A DNA stretch of 64,000 bases from Gammaproteobacteria bacterium HGW-Gammaproteobacteria-13 (GTDB taxonomy: Bacteria > Pseudomonadota > Gammaproteobacteria > Pseudomonadales > Pseudomonadaceae), in NCBI GenBank assembly GCA_002840155.1, contig PGZH01000005.1:62001-126000 (forward strand), read 5' to 3'. Under the pieces are notes generated by a model that made no database searches, was not told where the DNA came from, and worked only from the letters and a program-made list of their open reading frames with translations. The position numbers were made by a program, and so were the translations under genes. Below, one piece after another: positions 52,842 to 61,600 of the stretch. Position 1 is the first letter of the stretch; each line of letters starts with the position of its first letter.

Positions 52842-53552
52842 ATGAATACAGCCTACTTGCCATCCTGTTGCAGCCCGCTGAATGACCACTGGCCGCTGCC
52901 GCATACGCTACCGGCCGTGCAGTTGATCAGCACCCGCTTTACTCCCGAGCTGCTGGACGCAGCGGATTTCAGCCGCTGCGCTGTCGAGCCGGTGCGTGGC
53001 GTGGCCAAACGCCAAGCCGAATACCTGGCCGGACGCCTGTGTGCGCGTGAAGCCTTGCTGCGCTTGACTGGCACAGCGACCGTTCCGGCCTGTGGTGAAG
53101 ATCGCGCGCCGCAGTGGCCAGCCGGCATGCTCGGTTCAATCACCCACGGCAGCGGCTGGGCCGGCGCCGTGGTGGGTAACAGCACGGAGTGGCGCGGCCT
53201 GGGCTTGGATATCGAGCAGATCATGCCAGCCAGCCGCGCCGAACGCCTGGCAGCGGAAATCCTCACCCCCGCCGAACTGTTCCGTCTGGAAGACTTGCCG
53301 AGCGAACAGCGCGCGCAACGCATCAGCCTGACCTTCTCGCTTAAGGAAAGCCTGTTCAAGGCGCTTTACCCGCAGGTATTGCAGCACTTCTACTTTCAGG
53401 ATGCCGAGCTGCTCAGCGTCGACGCCGACAATAAAGTGCGTATGCGTCTGCTGATTGACCTGCATGCCGACTGGCCCGCCGGCAGCGAGCTGGAAGGCCA
53501 GTTCGCCGAGTTCGACGGTTATCTGCTGAGCCTGGTCAGCATCCCGAGCTAA
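52842..53552 (+). CDS. pcpS: 4'-phosphopantetheinyl transferase (EntD/PcpS type)
   Basis: A 236-residue Sfp-superfamily enzyme that moves phosphopantetheine from CoA to carrier proteins. The Mg2+/CoA motifs are GLGLDIEQIM (about residue 122) and FSLKESLFKALYPQV (about 166). KRQAEYLAGRLCAREAL and GSITHGSGWAGAVV are typical of the EntD-type subgroup. Pseudomonads often rely on one such enzyme (PcpS) for both fatty-acid and siderophore synthesis; whether this is the only one cannot be told from the window. Confidence 0.9.
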   Translation: MNTAYLPSCCSPLNDHWPLPHTLPAVQLISTRFTPELLDAADFSRCAVEPVRGVAKRQAEYLAGRLCAREALLRLTGTATVPACGEDRAPQWPAGMLGSITHGSGWAGAVVGNSTEWRGLGLDIEQIMPASRAERLAAEILTPAELFRLEDLPSEQRAQRISLTFSLKESLFKALYPQVLQHFYFQDAELLSVDADNKVRMRLLIDLHADWPAGSELEGQFAEFDGYLLSLVSIPS

Positions 53553-53597
53553 GCGATTGCCTACCTGCAATGCTGGTAGGTAATCGCAGTCCTGAAA

Positions 53598-53686
53598 GAT
53601 CGCCGCTAAAGCGCCTCCCACAGCCCCAGGCTGCAGCTCATCTGAGCAGCCTGAAGCAAAACCGTGGGAGGGGCTTCAGCCGCGAC
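53598..53686. repeat. Palindromic repeat with GTGGGAGGGGCTTCAGCCGC end
   Basis: ATCGCCGCTAAAGCGCCTCC on the left and GTGGGAGGGGCTTCAGCCGC on the right are inverted; an inner stem CAGGCTGC / GCAGCCTG lies between them. Same family as the repeat near 18.8 kb. Confidence 0.75.
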
Positions 53687-53789
53687 AAACACCTCGCGCC
53701 CATGCGATTGGCCTGACAAGCAGCGTTGCGGCACAACAGCGCCTTTAGCAAATCCGCTAAACTCGGCCGATTGCCGTCTGGAGTGCCCT

Positions 53790-55079
53790 ATGCGCGAAGA
53801 TTTGAATCAAGGCCTGATCGAGTTCCTCAAGGCCTCGCCAACCCCTTTTCATGCCACCGCCAGCCTGGCACTGCGCCTTGAAGCGGCCGGTTTTCAGCAC
53901 CTGGACGAGCGCGCCAGTTGGCACACCGAGGCCGGCGGCCGCTATTACGTGACGCGCAACGACTCCTCGATCATCGCCTTCAAGCTGGGCAAGCGCGCGC
54001 CGCTGGAAGGCGGCATTCGCCTGGTTGGCGCGCACACCGACAGCCCGTGCCTGCGGGTAAAACCGCAGCCTGAGCTGCAGCAACAGGGCTTTTTCCAGCT
54101 CGGCGTTGAGGTGTACGGCGGCGCATTGCTGGCGCCCTGGTTCGACCGCGACCTGTCACTGGCCGGTCGGGTGACCTATCGCCGCGACGGCAAGGTGGAA
54201 AGCCAGCTGATCGACTTCCAGAAACCGATTGCGATCATTCCCAACCTGGCCATTCACCTCAACCGTGAAGCCAACCAGGGCTGGGCGATCAACCAGCAGA
54301 TCGAGCTGCCACCGATCCTGGCGCAGCTATCCGGCGATGAGCCGGCCGATTTCCGCGCGCTGATTACCGATCAACTGGCCCGCGAGCACGACTTCAGCGC
54401 CGATGCAGTGCTCGATTACGAGCTGAGCTTCTACGACACCCAGAGCGCGGCGGTGATTGGCCTGAATGGCGACTTTATCGCCGGCGCACGGCTGGACAAC
54501 CTGCTGTCCTGCTACGCCGGGTTGCAGGCGCTGCTGGCGGCGCCGGATGAAGAAAGCTGCGTGCTGGTCTGTACCGACCACGAGGAAGTCGGCTCCTGCT
54601 CGGCCTGCGGCGCCGACGGGCCGATGCTCGAACAGGTGCTGCGTCGCGTGCTGCCAGACGGCGACGCCTTCGTCCGGACCATCCAACGCTCGCTGCTGGT
54701 CTCGGCGGACAACGCCCACGGCGTACACCCCAACTACGCCGACAGGCATGACCAGAACCACGGCCCAAAACTCAACGCCGGCCCGGTGATCAAGATCAAC
54801 AGCAACCAGCGCTACGCCACCAACAGCGAAACCGCCGGGTTCTTCCGTCATCTGTGCCTGGAAAATGAAGTGCCGGTGCAGAGCTTTGTCACCCGCAGCG
54901 ACATGGGATGCGGCTCGACCATCGGCCCGATCACCGCCAGCCAGCTGGGCGTACGCACCGTGGATATCGGCCTGCCGACCTTCGCCATGCACTCGATCCG
55001 CGAACTAGCCGGCAGCCATGACCTGGCCCACCTGGTGAAAGTGCTGACGGCGTTTTACGCCAGCGCCGAGCTGCCGTGA
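53790..55079 (+). CDS. apeB: M18 family aminopeptidase 2
   Basis: A 429-residue zinc aminopeptidase starting [20 protein letters not shown]. Metal ligands are in [15 protein letters not shown] (His-x-Asp), [16 protein letters not shown] (Asp), [18 protein letters not shown] (Glu-Glu) and the C-terminal [11 protein letters not shown] (His). Length and all motifs match ApeB/DAP. It removes N-terminal, often acidic, residues from peptides in the cytoplasm. Its own ATG is preferred over upstream codons because the family N-terminus starts here. Confidence 0.95.
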   Translation: MREDLNQGLIEFLKASPTPFHATASLALRLEAAGFQHLDERASWHTEAGGRYYVTRNDSSIIAFKLGKRAPLEGGIRLVGAHTDSPCLRVKPQPELQQQGFFQLGVEVYGGALLAPWFDRDLSLAGRVTYRRDGKVESQLIDFQKPIAIIPNLAIHLNREANQGWAINQQIELPPILAQLSGDEPADFRALITDQLAREHDFSADAVLDYELSFYDTQSAAVIGLNGDFIAGARLDNLLSCYAGLQALLAAPDEESCVLVCTDHEEVGSCSACGADGPMLEQVLRRVLPDGDAFVRTIQRSLLVSADNAHGVHPNYADRHDQNHGPKLNAGPVIKINSNQRYATNSETAGFFRHLCLENEVPVQSFVTRSDMGCGSTIGPITASQLGVRTVDIGLPTFAMHSIRELAGSHDLAHLVKVLTAFYASAELP

Positions 55080-55092
55080 TCCCGATAAACAG

Positions 55093-55159
55093 GTAGCCCG
55101 GATGCAATCCGGGTGCTGCTTGAGTGGCGCTAGGAATTCCCGGATTTCATCCGGGCTAC
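55093..55159. repeat. REPIN
   Basis: GTAGCCCGGATGCAATCCGGG and CCCGGATTTCATCCGGGCTAC are inverted around a 25-base spacer. It sits between the convergent apeB and GntR genes. Confidence 0.88.
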
Positions 55160-55201
55160 AGCTTTGCCAACCCATCATCGCGGTGTACCCACTAATGCCT
55201 T

Positions 55202-55233
55202 GATGGGTATCGCTTCGCTCGACGCCATCCTAC
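55202..55233. repeat. Partial GTAGGATGG-type repeat
   Basis: GATGGGTATCGCTTCGCTCG followed by ACGCCATCCTAC matches the arm of the repeats near 46.3 and 47.1 kb. It lies next to the end of the GntR gene. Confidence 0.6.
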
Positions 55234-55252
55234 GAGCAGCGGTTGAAACCCC

Positions 55253-55969
55253 CTACTCCGGCACCTCGACGCTTACATGCAGGGCGTCGTGGCGCCAAAA
55301 CTCCAGATCGCAATCAATCAGTCGGCCATGCTGGTCTCGGTTGATCCGCACAATGCGCAGCGCCGGGCTGCCCACCGCCACTTTCAATGCCGACGCGGCT
55401 TCGCTGTGCAACGCCGTGGGCACCATATCGAAGCGCACACGGCCGTAATGAATACCGTATTCACTGGCGTACAGCTCAGTCAGCGAGCGGGTCAGGTCGA
55501 AATCCAGAATGCCGGCAAAGTAATTCGGGTTGAGATAGTGCTCGACGTACAGCACCAGACGCCCGTCAATCCGCCGTGCGCGGCGAATCTGATAGACGCT
55601 GGACAGAGCCGGCAAGGCCAGTAGCTGGCAGATCTCGGCGCTGGCTGGGATCAGTTTGGCACTAAGCACTTCGGTGGCCGGCACCCGGCCCTGCTCGCCC
55701 ACCATCGCGTGGAAGTGGCTGCGCACCAGCGGGTTGTAGGCCACGCGCGGCGGCGAAACAAACCAGCCGCGACGCTCCTCGCGGTAGATCAGCCCCTGGG
55801 CCTCAAGCTGACCCAGCGCCTCACGCAGGGTGATGCGCGTGGTATCGAATACCTCGCTGAGCTTGCGCTCGGCCGGCAACTGACTTCCCGATGGCAACAG
55901 GCCGTGTTCGATCTGTTCTTCCAATGCCCGGCATATTGCTGTGACTGCCCGCGGCGCTTCATCGCGCAT
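55253..55969 (-). CDS. GntR family regulator (HutC/PhnF-like, UTRA domain)
   Basis: A 238-residue regulator. GGAGG lies 5 bases before the ATG giving MRDEAPRAVTAICRALEEQI. The winged helix (about residues 8-75) contains LPSGSQLPAERKLSEVFDTTRITLREAL in two halves, as in GntR. The rest is a UTRA ligand-binding domain (VYQIRRARRIDGRLVLYVEH). HutC/PhnF-type members respond to the compound handled by the operon they control. It is divergent from the ABC-importer operon and a matching palindrome lies in each promoter. Confidence 0.9.
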   Translation of the reverse strand: MRDEAPRAVTAICRALEEQIEHGLLPSGSQLPAERKLSEVFDTTRITLREALGQLEAQGLIYREERRGWFVSPPRVAYNPLVRSHFHAMVGEQGRVPATEVLSAKLIPASAEICQLLALPALSSVYQIRRARRIDGRLVLYVEHYLNPNYFAGILDFDLTRSLTELYASEYGIHYGRVRFDMVPTALHSEAASALKVAVGSPALRIVRINRDQHGRLIDCDLEFWRHDALHVSVEVPE

Positions 55970-55984
55970 CAAGACCTCCATAAT

Positions 55985-55996
55985 TGGACTAGTCCA
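55985..55996. promoter_or_regulatory. Candidate GntR operator at its own promoter
   Basis: TGGACTAGTCCA is a perfect 12-base palindrome 15 bases upstream of the gntR start codon, next to its ribosome-binding site. It resembles TGATCTAGACCA upstream of the divergent operon. Both fit TGRWCTAGWCCA. Autorepression is the simplest reading. Confidence 0.65.
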
Positions 55997-56209
55997 GCCC
56001 CATTTCGGGGCATCAACCTGTGAGTGCAGCGGTAAAAACCATGTTTCAAGTTTAAGCAGTCTTGATGACCACGCCATGACAACTTTCTTTCAGCGCCAGT
56101 AAAAGCTGATAAAACTTGGCTTGCAGACCATACATGACTGAATTTGTTCATGGTCTACGCTAGTGGTGCGCCAGTTTGTGCAACCCGGCTTGAGCCGGTA
56201 AATGACCAG

Positions 56210-56227
56210 CGTACATAAAACTGTCAT
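56210..56227 (+). promoter_or_regulatory. Candidate Pho box
   Basis: CGTACATAAAACTGTCAT matches the 18-base Pho box CTGTCATAAAACTGTCAT at 15 of 18 positions, with the second half-site perfect. It lies 84 bases before the start of the substrate-binding protein gene, a normal position for PhoB activation. Confidence 0.7.
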
Positions 56228-56257
56228 TTAACAAGCCTAAATTGGCCTGGGTCTTGC

Positions 56258-56269
56258 TGATCTAGACCA
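56258..56269. promoter_or_regulatory. Candidate GntR operator of the importer operon
   Basis: TGATCTAGACCA (within CTGATCTAGACCAG) is a near-palindrome centred on CTAG, like the site at the gntR promoter. It lies between the Pho box and the first gene of the operon, a position suited to repression. Confidence 0.6.
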
Positions 56270-56311
56270 GAACTTTTCACTGCACGCACTTCAATCGCAA
56301 AGGAGTTTCCA

Positions 56312-57370
56312 ATGAAACAACTGCTGCTGGCTTCACTGATGGGCTCAGCCATCGCCCTGGCCACCTCGGCCATGGCTGCTGAAACGGACTTGCAAGCACT
56401 GGAAAAGGCCGCGCGCGCTGAAGGCGCGGTGAACAGTGTGGGCATGCCGGACAGCTGGGCCAACTGGAAGGACACCTGGGTTGACCTGAACAAGCTGTAT
56501 GGCCTGAAGCATATGGACACCGACATGAGCTCGGCCCAGGAAATCGCCAAGTTCGCCGCCGAGAAAGAAAACGCCACCGCCGATATCGGCGACGTGGGTG
56601 CGGCCTTCGGCCCCATCGCCGTGCAGCAGGGTGTTACCCAGCCCTACAAGCCGAGCACCTGGGAGCAGATTCCAGCCTGGGCCAAGGACACCGACGGCCA
56701 CTGGATGCTCGCCTACACCGGCTCCATCGCCTTTATCGTCAACAAGCAACTGGTCAAGGACATCCCGCGCTCCTGGGCTGACCTGAAAAAGGGCACCTAC
56801 AAAGTCTCTGCCGGCGATGTCAGCACCGCCGCACAAGCCGTCAACGGCGTACTGGCTGCCGCCATCGCCATGGGCGGTAATGAAAGCAACGTGCAACCGG
56901 CGCTGGATTTCTACGGTGAACTGGCCAAGCAAGGTCGCCTGTCGCTGGCCAACCCAACCATCCAGACCCTGGAAAAAGGCGAAGTGGAAGTGGGCGTGGT
57001 ATGGGACTTCAACGGCCTGAGCTACCGCGACCAGATCGACCCAAGCCGCTTCGAAGTGCTGATCCCTTCCGATGGTTCGGTGATCTCCGGCTACAGCACC
57101 ATCATCAACAAGTGGGCGAAAAACCCCAACGCGGCCAAACTGGCGCGTGAGTACATCTTGAGCGACGCCGGCCAGATCAACCTGGCTAAAGGCAACGCCC
57201 GGCCGATCCGCGCCGAGCACCTGACCCTGCCAGCCGAAGTACAAGCCAAGCTGCTGCCGCAGGAGCAATACGCCAAGGTTCAGCCGATCAAGGATGCTGC
57301 TGCCTGGGAAGCCACTTCCAAAGCACTGCCGCGCCTGTGGCAGGAACACGTCATCATCAATATGAACTAA
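56312..57370 (+). CDS. ABC transporter substrate-binding protein (organophosphorus importer)
   Basis: A 352-residue periplasmic binding protein with signal peptide MKQLLLASLMGSAIALATSAMA cut near AMA. AAAGGAG is 5 bases before the ATG. The two-lobe pattern (ENATADIGDVGAAFGPIAV, AYTGSIAFIVNKQLVKDIPRSWADL split, VWDFNGLSYRDQ) fits the iron/putrescine/2-aminoethylphosphonate-type family. Genes for two permeases, an ATPase and two phosphohydrolases follow. A Pho box upstream supports a phosphorus-containing ligand. The exact ligand is unknown. Confidence 0.88.
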   Translation: MKQLLLASLMGSAIALATSAMAAETDLQALEKAARAEGAVNSVGMPDSWANWKDTWVDLNKLYGLKHMDTDMSSAQEIAKFAAEKENATADIGDVGAAFGPIAVQQGVTQPYKPSTWEQIPAWAKDTDGHWMLAYTGSIAFIVNKQLVKDIPRSWADLKKGTYKVSAGDVSTAAQAVNGVLAAAIAMGGNESNVQPALDFYGELAKQGRLSLANPTIQTLEKGEVEVGVVWDFNGLSYRDQIDPSRFEVLIPSDGSVISGYSTIINKWAKNPNAAKLAREYILSDAGQINLAKGNARPIRAEHLTLPAEVQAKLLPQEQYAKVQPIKDAAAWEATSKALPRLWQEHVIINMN

Positions 57371-57426
57371 TGCAATCTGGCCCCGGATACACTCCGGGGC
57401 CGATTCGGTTGCTAAGGCTTTCAATC

Positions 57427-58233
57427 ATGTCGCACAACGTCATCCTCGTGGTTCTGGATGGCTTGAGCTATCAGGTGGCTCAGCATGCGCTGGGGCATCT
57501 GCAGGCTTACTGCCAGGCTGGACGCGCCGCGCTGTATAAGCTCGACTGTGAACTCCCGGCCCTGTCACGCCCGCTCTATGAAGCGATTCTGACCGGTGTT
57601 GCGCCTATCGACAGCGGCATCGTCAATAACGATGTAGTGCGCCTGTCGACCCAGCGCAGCATGTTCCACTACGCCCGCGACGCTGGGCTGATTACCGCTG
57701 CGGCGGCCTATCACTGGGTCAGCGAGCTGTATAATCGCTCGCCATTTCAGGCGGCGCGCGACCGTCATACAGCAGACGCCAACCTGCCGATTCAATACGG
57801 CCACTTCTACTACGCCGATCATTACCCGGATTCGCACCTATTTGCCGACGCAGAAAGCCTGCGCCTGCGCCATGCGCCCAACCTGCTGCTGGTGCACCCG
57901 ATGAATATCGACGACGCCGGCCACAAGCACGGCCTCGACAGCGCGCAGTACCGCAACAGCGCGCGTATGGCCGATGTGCTGCTGGCCGAATATATCCAGC
58001 CCTGGCTCGACGCCGGCTACCAGATTCTGGTGACCGCCGACCACGGCATGAACAACGACCGCAGCCACAACGGCCTGCTGCCGGAAGAACGCGAAGTGCC
58101 GTTGCTGGTACTTGGCAGTGCCTTCAGCCTCAACCCCAACGCCCAGCCGAAACAGCTGGAGTTGTGCGGTACGGTCTGCGAACTGCTCGGCGTGGCCCAC
58201 GACAAACCTGTCTGCCGGGAGCTCCTCGCATGA
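57427..58233 (+). CDS. Alkaline phosphatase superfamily phosphodiesterase-like enzyme
   Basis: A 268-residue cytoplasmic enzyme (no signal peptide) of the alkaline phosphatase/NPP fold: first metal Asp in VILVVLDGLSYQ, nucleophile region LSRPLYEAILTGVAPIDSG, second site ligands in NIDDAGHKHG and VTADHGMNND. It is far shorter than PhoA or phosphonoacetate hydrolase. Placed between the binding protein and permease genes, it probably hydrolyses the imported ester or phosphonate. Its stop overlaps the first permease start as ATGA. Confidence 0.82.
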   Translation: MSHNVILVVLDGLSYQVAQHALGHLQAYCQAGRAALYKLDCELPALSRPLYEAILTGVAPIDSGIVNNDVVRLSTQRSMFHYARDAGLITAAAAYHWVSELYNRSPFQAARDRHTADANLPIQYGHFYYADHYPDSHLFADAESLRLRHAPNLLLVHPMNIDDAGHKHGLDSAQYRNSARMADVLLAEYIQPWLDAGYQILVTADHGMNNDRSHNGLLPEEREVPLLVLGSAFSLNPNAQPKQLELCGTVCELLGVAHDKPVCRELLA

Positions 58234-59072
58234 TCTCTGCCCTGCGCGGCAAATGGCTGGCGCTGCTGTGCCTGCTGCCCTTTGCCCTGTTCTTTATCGC
58301 CTTTCAGATCGCCCCGCTGCTCTGGGTTGCCAGTAACAGCCTGCACACCAGTGAGGGCTGGGGCCTGGGCAACTTCCAGCAGGCCTTCGCCTCGCCGTTC
58401 TACCGTCAGGCCATGCGCCACAGCCTGGAAGTGGCGTTCTGGTCGAGCCTGATCGGCATCAGCATCGCCATTCTCGGCAGCTACTCGCTGCGTCAGGTCG
58501 ATAGCCGGCTGCGCGACTTCGTCATGGCGTTTTCCAACATGACCAGCAACTTCTCCGGGGTGCCGCTGGCCTTCGCCTTTATCATCCTGCTGGGTTTTAA
58601 CGGCGCGCTGACCATCCTGCTCAAGCAGGCGGGGATCATCGAGGATTTCAACCTCTACTCGAAAACCGGCCTGATCGTGCTCTACACCTACTTCCAGATT
58701 CCATTGGGGGTGCTGCTGCTCTACCCGGCTTTCGACGCCCTGCGTGAAGACTGGCGCGAATCGGCCGAATTACTCGGCGCAAGTAACTGGCAGTTCTGGC
58801 GGCATATCGGCCTGCCGGTGCTGACCCCGGCGCTGCTCGGCACCTTCGTGATTCTGCTGGCCAACGCCCTTGGCGCCTACGCCACGGTGTATGCACTGAC
58901 CACCGGCAACTTCAATATCCTGCCGATTCGGATTGCCGCCATGGTTTCCGGCGACATCTTCCTCGACCCGAATATGGCCAGTGCCCTGGCGATGATTCTG
59001 GTTGGTTTGATGACCCTGATCACCATCGTTCACCAATGGCTGCTGCGCCGGAGCTACCATGTCCCACGCTGA
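58230..59072 (+). CDS. ABC transporter permease 1
   Basis: A 280-residue inner-membrane protein with about six hydrophobic segments starting MISALRGKWLALLCLLPFAL. The EAA loop is ESAELLGASNWQFWRHIGLP near residue 190, which contacts the ATPase. It belongs to the binding-protein-dependent permease family of the spermidine/2-AEP type. Its end overlaps the next permease gene by 14 bases. Confidence 0.93.
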   Translation: MISALRGKWLALLCLLPFALFFIAFQIAPLLWVASNSLHTSEGWGLGNFQQAFASPFYRQAMRHSLEVAFWSSLIGISIAILGSYSLRQVDSRLRDFVMAFSNMTSNFSGVPLAFAFIILLGFNGALTILLKQAGIIEDFNLYSKTGLIVLYTYFQIPLGVLLLYPAFDALREDWRESAELLGASNWQFWRHIGLPVLTPALLGTFVILLANALGAYATVYALTTGNFNILPIRIAAMVSGDIFLDPNMASALAMILVGLMTLITIVHQWLLRRSYHVPR

Positions 59073-59853
59073 AAAACGCTCGCCGCTGTTCCACCAGTTG
59101 GTGGTCTACAGCCTGCTGCTGATCCTCTTGCTGCCGCTGCTCGGCACCCTGCTCTACTCGTTCTCCACCAGTTGGTCGGCCAGCGTGCTGCCCAGCGGGC
59201 TGACCTTCAAGTGGTACCTGGCGCTGTGGAGCGATGCGCGCTTTCTCGCCGCGTTTGGCCGCTCACTGCTGGTCTGCCTGGCCGCTTTGGCGCTGTCATT
59301 GGTGTTGATTCTGCCGCTGCTGTTTGTGGTCAGTTATCACTTCCCCAAGCTCGATGCGGTGATGAACGTGCTGATCCTGCTGCCGTTCGCCATCCCGCCG
59401 GTGGTGTCCTCGGTCGGTCTGATGCAGCTATTCGCCGGCGGCCCGCTGCCGATCCTCGGTACGCCGTGGATTCTGATTGGCTGCTTCTTCACCATCGCCC
59501 TGCCGTTTATGTACCGGGCCATCAGTAACAACCTGCAGGCGATCAACCTGCGCGACCTGATGGACGCCGCCCACCTGCTCGGCGCCAGCACCTGGCGCGC
59601 GGCCTTTATGGTGGTGCTGCCCAACCTGCGCAAGGGTCTGATGGTCTCGGTGTTTCTCTCCTTCAGCTTCCTGTTCGGTGAATTCGTCTTCGCCAACCTG
59701 CTGGTCGGCAGCCGTTATGAAACCCTGCAGGTGTACCTCTACAACATGCGCAACGACAGCGGCCACTTCACCAGCGCCCTGGTGATTTCCTACTTCATGT
59801 TCGTGCTGCTGATGACCTGGGCGGCCAACCGCCTGAATAAGGACAAGTCATGA
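59059..59853 (+). CDS. ABC transporter permease 2
   Basis: A 264-residue partner permease with about six membrane segments. The EAA loop is MDAAHLLGASTWRAAFMVVL near residue 170. It forms a heterodimer with permease 1. Its stop overlaps the ATPase start as ATGA. Confidence 0.93.
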   Translation: MSHAEKRSPLFHQLVVYSLLLILLLPLLGTLLYSFSTSWSASVLPSGLTFKWYLALWSDARFLAAFGRSLLVCLAALALSLVLILPLLFVVSYHFPKLDAVMNVLILLPFAIPPVVSSVGLMQLFAGGPLPILGTPWILIGCFFTIALPFMYRAISNNLQAINLRDLMDAAHLLGASTWRAAFMVVLPNLRKGLMVSVFLSFSFLFGEFVFANLLVGSRYETLQVYLYNMRNDSGHFTSALVISYFMFVLLMTWAANRLNKDKS

Positions 59854-60839
59854 GTTATCTGAGTATTCAAGGCCTGCACAAAAGCTACGGCGATACCGCG
59901 ATCTTCAGCGATATCAACTGCGAGATCGGCAAGGGCGAATTCATCACCCTGCTCGGCCCGTCCGGCTGTGGCAAATCCACCCTGCTGCGCTGCATCGCCG
60001 GCCTAACCGGAGTGAATGGCGGGCAGATTCTGCTCGACGGCGAGGACCTGGTGCCGGTCGCCCCGCAAAAGCGTGGCATTGGCATGGTGTTCCAGAGCTA
60101 CGCGCTGTTCCCCAATATGACCGTGCAGCAGAACGTCGCCTTTGGCCTGCGCATGCAGAAGGTCAAAGGCAGCGAAGCCGAACAGCGGGTCAAGGAGGTG
60201 CTGGAGCTGGTCGAGCTGAATGACTTCGCCGGCCGTTACCCGCAGCAACTGTCCGGCGGCCAGTGCCAACGCGTGGCTCTGGCCCGTTCGCTGGTCACCC
60301 GCCCGCGCCTGCTGCTGCTCGACGAGCCGTTGTCGGCGCTGGATGCGCGGATTCGCAAACACCTGCGCGAGCAGATCCGCAGCATCCAGCAAGAGCTGGG
60401 CCTGACCACCATCTTCGTCACCCATGATCAGGAAGAAGCGCTGGTCATGAGCGACCGTATCTTCCTGATGAACGCCGGCAAGATCGTCCAGAGCGGCGAC
60501 GCGGAAACCCTCTACACCGCCCCCGCCGATGCCTTTGCCGCCGGCTTTATCGGCAACTACAACCTGCTCGACGCCGATGCCGCCAGCCGTCTGTTGCTAC
60601 GCCCGGTCAACAGCCGTGTGGCGATCCGTCCAGAGGCCATCCAGATTGGCGCCCAGGGCAGCATCGAAGGGCAGATCCGCAGCCATCGCCTGCTCGGCAA
60701 CGTGATCCGTTACCGCATCGAGGCGCGCGGCGTCGAACTGCTGGTGGACGTGCTCAACCGCTCCCCGGCGGATCTGCACGCCAGCGGGCAGCGCATCAAC
60801 CTGAACATTGAAGACAACGCAATCTGTGAGGTGGCCTGA
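59850..60839 (+). CDS. ABC transporter ATP-binding protein
   Basis: A 329-residue ATPase. Walker A GPSGCGKSTLLR (about residue 36), Q-loop MVFQSYALFPNM, signature LSGGQCQRVALARSL, Walker B LLLLDEPLSALD and switch His in VTHDQEEAL are intact. The C-terminal 90 residues form a TOBE regulatory domain. It powers the importer with the two permeases. Its stop overlaps the HAD gene start as TGATG. Confidence 0.95.
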   Translation: MSYLSIQGLHKSYGDTAIFSDINCEIGKGEFITLLGPSGCGKSTLLRCIAGLTGVNGGQILLDGEDLVPVAPQKRGIGMVFQSYALFPNMTVQQNVAFGLRMQKVKGSEAEQRVKEVLELVELNDFAGRYPQQLSGGQCQRVALARSLVTRPRLLLLDEPLSALDARIRKHLREQIRSIQQELGLTTIFVTHDQEEALVMSDRIFLMNAGKIVQSGDAETLYTAPADAFAAGFIGNYNLLDADAASRLLLRPVNSRVAIRPEAIQIGAQGSIEGQIRSHRLLGNVIRYRIEARGVELLVDVLNRSPADLHASGQRINLNIEDNAICEVA

Positions 60840-61492
60840 TGGCCCTGGCAATTTTCGACCTGGACGAAACCCTGATCGGCGGCGACTGCGCCAGCCTGTG
60901 GACCCAGGAAATGGTCAAGCTCGGCTGGGCCGACGCCGACAGTTTTATCGCCCATGAACAGGAGCTGATGCGCCAATACGCCGCCGGCAGCCTGGCCATG
61001 GAAGACTACATGGCCTTCACCTTGTCGCCGCTGGTGGGCCGCACGCCGGAAGAAGTCGCCCATGTGGTCGAGCCCTTTGTCGAAGACGTGATCGAGCCGA
61101 TTTTCTACAGCGACGCCACCCGCTGCCTGGCTAACCACCGCGCCGCCGGTGACCGGGTGCTGGTGATTTCCGCCTCGGCGCATTTTCTGGTCAGTGCCGT
61201 TGCCGCACGCTTGAAGATCGAAGAAGTGCTGGCCATCGACCTGGAAGTTCAACACGGCCACTACAGCGGCCGTACCCAGGGCGTAATGACCTACCGCGAA
61301 GGCAAGGTCACGCGCCTGCGTGATTGGCTGCAGGAGCACGGCGAAGTCCTCGACGGCGCCTACTTCTACTCCGACTCACGCAACGACCTGCCGCTGCTGC
61401 AGGTGGTCGACAAGCCTTACGTGGTCAACCCCGATCCCACTCTGCTTGCGCACGCACAGCAGGCCGGCTGGCCGATTCTGAACTGGCGCTGA
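60839..61492 (+). CDS. HAD-IB family phosphatase (SerB-like)
   Basis: A 217-residue haloacid dehalogenase-type hydrolase. The nucleophile motif is AIFDLDETLIGGD (Asp near residue 7), motif II is ISASAHFLV, and motif III/IV is FYSDSRNDLPLL. The subclass is that of phosphoserine phosphatase and related small-molecule phosphatases. As the last gene of a Pho-boxed importer operon with an alkaline phosphatase-fold enzyme, it probably releases phosphate from the monoester formed. That reaction order is inference. Confidence 0.9.
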   Translation: MALAIFDLDETLIGGDCASLWTQEMVKLGWADADSFIAHEQELMRQYAAGSLAMEDYMAFTLSPLVGRTPEEVAHVVEPFVEDVIEPIFYSDATRCLANHRAAGDRVLVISASAHFLVSAVAARLKIEEVLAIDLEVQHGHYSGRTQGVMTYREGKVTRLRDWLQEHGEVLDGAYFYSDSRNDLPLLQVVDKPYVVNPDPTLLAHAQQAGWPILNWR

Positions 61493-61508
61493 TGGCGCTT
61501 GGTTGACT

Positions 61509-61538
61509 GCAAAAGACCCACAGCTGTGGGTCTTTTGC
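61509..61538. terminator. Perfect palindromic terminator
   Basis: GCAAAAGACCCACAG and CTGTGGGTCTTTTGC form a perfect 30-base palindrome with an A-run on one side and T-run on the other. It ends the importer operon. Confidence 0.9.
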
Positions 61539-61600
61539 ACTGCGCTCGGGTAAAGTGCCAGCGCGACGCTGACCCGATTACCTCGCCCAGATGGACGCCC

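Noticed and set aside
52647-52904. Minus-strand 85-codon frame as a gene
   Set aside because: It overlaps the start of the phosphopantetheinyl transferase gene, has no recognisable domain, and its end abuts a terminator that is better explained by a possible non-coding RNA.
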